Below, in pieces: positions 5,120-8,338 of a stretch of DNA of 8,338 nt. The DNA lies in the NCBI GenBank assembly GCA_003551745.1, contig PUNI01000398.1, positions 1 to 8,338 on the forward strand. Reading direction: 5' to 3'. The stretch comes from Paracoccaceae bacterium. Lineage in GTDB: Bacteria > Pseudomonadota > Alphaproteobacteria > Rhodobacterales > Rhodobacteraceae. Numbering within the stretch: position 1 is the stretch's first letter; each line of letters starts with the position of its first letter. The position numbers and the translations under genes were made by a program. A model generated the notes under the pieces. It was given only the letters and a program-made list of their open reading frames with translations. It was not told the origin of the DNA and made no database searches.

Positions 5120-5920
5120 ATGGGCACGATCATCGCGGCCAGCGACCTGAGCCAGCTCTCGCGCGAGGTGGCCGGCCGCGCGCTCGGCGTGGCCCGCAGG
5201 CTGGATGCGCGGGTGATCCTGGTGCATGTGGTCGCCCCCGGCAGCCCGCCCTCGCAGCACGCCGAGGCCGAGCGCCGGCTGCGCGCCGCGCTGAACGGCG
5301 GACAGGCCGAGACCCGGGTGATGCCGGGCCGGCCCGAGGCGGTGATCCCGGCGCTGGCGGCGTCGGAAGCGGCGGAGTTCGTGGTGCTGGGGCTGCACCG
5401 GGTGCGGCCGGTGCTCGACATCCTGGGTCTGACCACGATGGAACGGATCCTTCTGCATGCGCCGGTGCCGGTGCTGATCGCCCACACGCCGGCCGCACGG
5501 CCCTATCGCACGGTGCTCTCGTCGACGGATTTCGCCCCGGCCTGCGCCGAGGCGCTGGCGGCGGCGGCGCGGCTCGCCGCCCCCGACGCCGAGTTTCACG
5601 CCATCCACGCCCTGCATCTGCCCCTGCGCGACCGTCTCAGCCCCACCGATGTCGAGCACAGCCGGGCCATGACAGCGGCGAAGGCGCTGCGCGCTGCCTT
5701 CCTAGCGATGCCGGGCGTGCCGGCGGGGCTGAACACGCCGGAGATCGTCGCCGGGGGGGTCCACGAGGTGCTGAGCTTCCGCATCGAGGAGTTGCAGCCC
5801 GATCTGCTCGCGATCGGCACCCATTCGGGCCGCGATCCCGCCACGCTGGGCAATTACGCGCGCGACCTGATGCGCCAGCCGCCGACGGATGTGCTGGTGG
5901 CCAAGCCGCCGCAGGACTGA
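5120..5920 (+). CDS. Tandem-domain universal stress protein (UspA family)
   Basis: This 266-residue cytoplasmic protein has two Usp domains in tandem. Domain 1 runs from MGTIIAASDLSQLSREVAGRAL to about residue 125 (VPVLIAHTP); domain 2 starts at PYRTVLSSTDFAPACAEAL (129) and ends VLVAKPPQD. Both show the strand-helix start with D (D9, D137), a VILVHVV/FHAIHAL strand, and a closing PVPVLIAH/TDVLVAK strand. Domain 2 has GTHSGRDPATLGNYARDLM (233-251), close to the GxxG-x9-G(S/T/N) nucleotide-binding motif, while domain 1 has a degenerate version (GLHRVRPVLDILGLT), so ATP binding, if any, is likelier in domain 2. The ATG at 5120 is preferred over the in-frame GTG at 5114 because GGAGG (5110-5114) is 5 nt upstream. 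It is the only plus-strand gene and is transcribed divergently from the SDR. Roles of such proteins are generally in stress survival; the ligand here is unknown. Confidence 0.88.
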   Translation: MGTIIAASDLSQLSREVAGRALGVARRLDARVILVHVVAPGSPPSQHAEAERRLRAALNGGQAETRVMPGRPEAVIPALAASEAAEFVVLGLHRVRPVLDILGLTTMERILLHAPVPVLIAHTPAARPYRTVLSSTDFAPACAEALAAAARLAAPDAEFHAIHALHLPLRDRLSPTDVEHSRAMTAAKALRAAFLAMPGVPAGLNTPEIVAGGVHEVLSFRIEELQPDLLAIGTHSGRDPATLGNYARDLMRQPPTDVLVAKPPQD

Positions 5921-5950
5921 CGCGGCCACGTTGGCCACGGCGGCGGCGAC

Positions 5951-5968
5951 CGAGCCCGAGCCCGAGCC
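5951..5968. repeat. Three tandem CGAGCC hexamers between convergent genes
   Basis: CGAGCC is repeated three times without mismatch (5951-5956, 5957-5962, 5963-5968) in the 51-bp gap between the convergent usp and isomerase genes. The last copy merges into the 10-bp palindrome GAGCCGGCTC (5964-5973), which reaches into the isomerase stop codon. No convincing bidirectional terminator is seen in the gap. Confidence 0.6.
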
Positions 5969-5971
5969 GGC

Positions 5972-6748
5972 TCAGCGCCCCTCGAAGCTGGCGGGGCGCT
6001 TTTCGGTGAAGGCCAGCACGCCTTCGCGGAAGTCGCGGGTCTTGCCGCAGGCGCCCTGGCGTTCGGCCTCGCGGGTGAGCTGGGTTTCCAGATCGTTTCG
6101 CCAGCTCTCCCGCATCGCCTCGCGGATGTGGCGGAAGGCCAGGGTCGGCCCCTGGGCGAGCTGGGCGGCGCGGGTGCGCCAGTGGGTGTCGAACACCGGG
6201 TCGGGCACCGCCTCCCAGATCATGCCCCAGTCGGCGGCCTGCGGCGCCGGGATCCGCTCGGCGAAGAGCGCGGCCCCCAGCGCGCGGGCCTGCCCGACCA
6301 GCCGCGGCAGCATCCAGGTGCCGCCGGCATCGGGCATCAGGCCGATCCGGGCGAAGGCCTGGATGAACACCGCGCTTTCGGCCGCGATCACCACATCGGC
6401 GGCGAGCGCGAGATTGGCGCCGGCGCCGGCGGCGGTTCCGTTGACGGCCGCGATCACCGGCACCGGGCAGTCGACGATGGCGCGCAGCATCGGGTGGTAT
6501 TCGTCGCGCAGCACCTGATCGAGGTTGAGGCGGGTGACATCGGGCGCATCGCCCAGATCCTGGCCCGAGCAGAAGGCCCGCCCCGCCCCGGTCAGCACCA
6601 CCACCCGGGCGCTCTCGCCGGCGGCGGTGACCGCGTGGCGCAGTTCGGCGCGCATCAGGCCGTTGAGCGCGTTGAGCACATCGGGCCGGTTCAGCGTGAT
6701 CGTGGCGATGCCGCCTTCGGTCGCGCAGTCGAGCGTCTGATAATCCAT
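5972..6748 (-). CDS. Crotonase-superfamily isomerase, PaaG-like
   Basis: The 258-residue protein has the enoyl-CoA hydratase/isomerase fold. CoA-binding and oxyanion-hole regions are FCSGQDLGD (59-67) and NGTAAGAGANLALAAD (103-118). By alignment from memory to rat crotonase, the two catalytic glutamates (E144, E164) correspond to N112 and F132, so classical hydration is unlikely. D140 in GLMPDAGGTW falls where dienoyl-CoA isomerase and PaaG have their catalytic aspartate. The start MDYQTLDCATEGGIATITLNRPD and the end DFREGVLAFTEKRPASFEGR are typical of PaaG, the 1,2-epoxyphenylacetyl-CoA isomerase of phenylacetate catabolism, but no other paa gene is present, so a general enoyl-CoA isomerase role is equally possible. 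Start ATG at 6748 has GGAGG 5 nt upstream. It follows ccmH by 40 nt and is probably co-transcribed with ccmF-ccmH, though it has no known part in heme ligation. Confidence 0.88.
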   Translation of the reverse strand: MDYQTLDCATEGGIATITLNRPDVLNALNGLMRAELRHAVTAAGESARVVVLTGAGRAFCSGQDLGDAPDVTRLNLDQVLRDEYHPMLRAIVDCPVPVIAAVNGTAAGAGANLALAADVVIAAESAVFIQAFARIGLMPDAGGTWMLPRLVGQARALGAALFAERIPAPQAADWGMIWEAVPDPVFDTHWRTRAAQLAQGPTLAFRHIREAMRESWRNDLETQLTREAERQGACGKTRDFREGVLAFTEKRPASFEGR

Positions 6749-6788
6749 CCGGCCCTCCGGCTGCGCGAGCCGGGCCGGCGCCCGGCGA

Positions 6789-7256
6789 TCAGTCGCGCAT
6801 CAGTTCCTTCAGCCGCGCCTGTTCCTCGGCGCTCAGCGGCGGCGCTGCCGCCTCGCCGGCGGCCTGCCGGCGACGCAGATAGATCAGCGCCGCGCCGAGG
6901 GCGAGCAGAAACATCACCGGCGCCGAGATCCACAGGAGCAGGTTCCAGCCGCCGGTCTGCGGCCGGAGCAGCACGAACTCGCCGTAGCGGTCGACGAGAA
7001 AGGCCAGCACCTCGGCGTCGCTGTCGCCCTCGACCAGCCGTTCGCGCACCACCAGCCGCATGTCGCGGGCCAGCTCGGCGTTGGAGTCGTCGATGGATTC
7101 GTTGCGGCAGACCACGCAGCGCAACTCCTGGCTGATCGCCCGGGCGCGGGCCTCCAGCGCGGGATCGTCGAGAAGCTCGTCGGGCTGCGGGCCGGCGAGG
7201 ACGGGCGCCGCCCAGAGCAGCGGGAGAAGCGCGAGCGTCAGGAGGAACCGGCGCAT
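6789..7256 (-). CDS. ccmH: Cytochrome c maturation thiol-disulfide protein CcmH
   Basis: CcmH is a membrane-anchored periplasmic oxidoreductase that works with CcmF (and CcmI/CcmG) to keep the CXXCH cysteines of apocytochrome c reduced for heme ligation. The 155-residue product has a signal peptide (1-21, cleavage likely near VLA-GP), the active-site motif LRCVVCRNESIDDSNA with C47 and C50, a three-helix domain to about residue 100, and a transmembrane anchor at about 105-126 followed by a basic RRR stop and an acidic/basic cytoplasmic tail. It is the short single-domain form, unlike the E. coli CcmH, which is fused to a CcmI-like domain; ccmI must therefore be elsewhere. The gene starts 4 nt after the ccmF stop, with a GGAG near the end of ccmF as ribosome binding site. 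Identification is secure. Confidence 0.96.
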   Translation of the reverse strand: MRRFLLTLALLPLLWAAPVLAGPQPDELLDDPALEARARAISQELRCVVCRNESIDDSNAELARDMRLVVRERLVEGDSDAEVLAFLVDRYGEFVLLRPQTGGWNLLLWISAPVMFLLALGAALIYLRRRQAAGEAAAPPLSAEEQARLKELMRD

Positions 7257-7260
7257 GGGC

Positions 7261-8338
7261 TCACTCCGCCGGCATGGCGGTCTTGGGCGCCGGCTGCCGG
7301 CGGGCGCCGGACGCGGCGACCCGGTAGCGGCGGTCGGACAGGCTCAGCAGCCCGCCCAGTGCCATCAGGATGCAGCCCGCCCACATCCAGTTGGCGAAGG
7401 GCTTGATGTAGCTGCGCACCGCCCAGCCGCCCTGGTCCTGCGCCTCGCCGAGCACGAGATAGACGTCGCGCCAGAAGCCATAGTCGATGCCGGCCTCGGT
7501 GGTGGGCATGCCCGCCACCGGGTAGAAACGCCGCTCGGGCGTGAGCGTGGCCACAGGCCGGCCGTTGCGCGCGACCTCCATGATGCCCATCGTCGAGATG
7601 TAGTTGGGCCCCTCCACCCGGCGCACATCGGAAAGCGTGATGTCGTAGCCGCCCTTGGAATAGGTCTCGCCCACCTGCACGACGCGGATGTCCTCGGTCT
7701 CCCAGGCGATCATGGTGGCGATGGCGAAGATGGTGACGCCGAGCCCGGCATGGGCGGTGGCCTTGCCCCAGTCGGCCCGGGGCAGCCGGCGCAGCCGCTG
7801 CAGCCGCCCGGCGATCTCGCCGCGCCCGGTGCGCGCCCAGAGATCGGCCGCCGCGCCCAGCACCGTCCAGAGGCCGAGGATCACCCCCACCGGCGCGAGC
7901 GCCGACTGACCGGTCTGTATCGCCCAGACCAGTGCGCCGGCGGCCAGCGAGAGGGCGAGCACGCCCCACAGCGGCTGCATGGCGCGCAGCAGGTTGCCCC
8001 GTTTCCACGGCAGCATCGCGCCGATCGGCAGGATCGCGGCGAGGCCCACGAAGAAGGGCGAGAAGGCGACATTGAAGAAGGGCGGGCCGACCGAGAGCAC
8101 GCGGTCGAACAGCATCTCGGCGATCAGCGGCCACATCGTGCCCACGAAGACCACGAAGGACGACACCGCCAGCAGAACGTTGTTCATCACCAGCGCCGAT
8201 TCGCGGCTGACCGGGGCGAAGATGCCCTTGGCCTCCATCGCGCCGGCACGCAGCGCGAACAGGGTCAGCGCCCCGCCCATGAAGAGCGCGAGGATCAGCA
8301 GGATGAACATGCCGCGGTCCGGGTCCATCGCGAAGGCA
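7261..8338 (-). CDS. ccmF: Heme lyase subunit CcmF, C-terminal part (5' end beyond window)
   Basis: CcmF is the multi-spanning integral membrane component of the System I heme lyase, which takes heme from CcmE and attaches it covalently to apocytochrome c. About 358 residues, roughly the last 55% of a typical 650-residue CcmF, are visible; the frame is open to the right edge, reading AFAMDPDRGMFIL, a conserved CcmF stretch that lies just after the WWD heme-binding region and a conserved His (both outside the window). Counting from the M of MDPDRG, several transmembrane segments follow (about 8-28, 47-70, 90-106, 120-138, 146-160, 192-209), with H193 in TAHAGLGV a likely conserved heme-ligand histidine. 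A periplasmic domain (about 210-305) contains TTEAGIDYGFWRDVYLVLGE, then a last membrane span (312-330) and a short basic tail. The gene is followed by ccmH after 4 nt. Identification is secure. Confidence 0.96.
   Translation of the reverse strand, partial: AFAMDPDRGMFILLILALFMGGALTLFALRAGAMEAKGIFAPVSRESALVMNNVLLAVSSFVVFVGTMWPLIAEMLFDRVLSVGPPFFNVAFSPFFVGLAAILPIGAMLPWKRGNLLRAMQPLWGVLALSLAAGALVWAIQTGQSALAPVGVILGLWTVLGAAADLWARTGRGEIAGRLQRLRRLPRADWGKATAHAGLGVTIFAIATMIAWETEDIRVVQVGETYSKGGYDITLSDVRRVEGPNYISTMGIMEVARNGRPVATLTPERRFYPVAGMPTTEAGIDYGFWRDVYLVLGEAQDQGGWAVRSYIKPFANWMWAGCILMALGGLLSLSDRRYRVAASGARRQPAPKTAMPAE

Noticed and set aside
5924..5936. GGCCA-CGT-TGGCC hairpin after the usp stop as a terminator
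   Set aside because: The stem is only 5 bp with no T-tract on either strand; insufficient for a terminator call.
4699..6009. Open plus-strand frame of 436 codons overlapping the SDR and usp genes
   Set aside because: It is a different frame from the Usp protein and antisense to the SDR; Ala/Gly/Arg-rich with no motif.
1..8338. Mobile elements, tRNA or rRNA genes, prophage or defence genes
   Set aside because: No transposase, integrase, cloverleaf or rRNA-like sequence was seen; composition and codon use look uniform across the window.

Overview
The window is strongly GC-rich, uses GTG starts and tight overlapping gene junctions, and carries a System I cytochrome c maturation (Ccm) locus next to a three-gene Tat locus. 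Protein sequences and layout suggest an alphaproteobacterium, most likely of the order Rhodobacterales (Rhodobacter/Paracoccus/Ruegeria-like). This is inferred from resemblance, not from a database search.

Layout from right to left along the minus strand, which carries nine of the ten genes: the C-terminal part of ccmF (cut by the right edge), ccmH, and a PaaG-like crotonase-fold isomerase form one tight group. A two-domain universal stress protein lies alone on the plus strand, convergent with the isomerase and divergent from an atypical short-chain dehydrogenase/reductase. Next come tatA, tatB, tatC and a DUF815-type AAA+ ATPase, with tatB-tatC and tatC-ATPase joined by 4-nt start/stop overlaps. 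After a 282-bp intergenic region come ccmA and the first 176 codons of ccmB (cut by the left edge), again joined by a 4-nt overlap.

Two envelope systems dominate. CcmAB is part of the ABC module of heme handling, and CcmF/CcmH perform heme ligation to apocytochrome c. TatABC exports folded proteins, classically cofactor-containing redox enzymes and the Rieske Fe-S subunit. Both serve assembly of the respiratory or photosynthetic electron-transport chain at the cytoplasmic membrane.

The most unusual structure is non-coding: the 282-bp gap upstream of ccmA. On the transcribed-sense (minus) strand it holds a perfect 14-bp hairpin whose entire 15-nt loop is a canonical G-quadruplex motif. It also holds at least four other hairpins and three 11-bp direct repeats sharing a perfect 9-mer. 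These repeats abut a candidate ccmA promoter that would start transcription at or next to the ATG. Other points for a second look are an SDR lacking the YxxxK catalytic pair, a hairpin between tatA and tatB, and the ATPase of unknown function translationally coupled to tatC.
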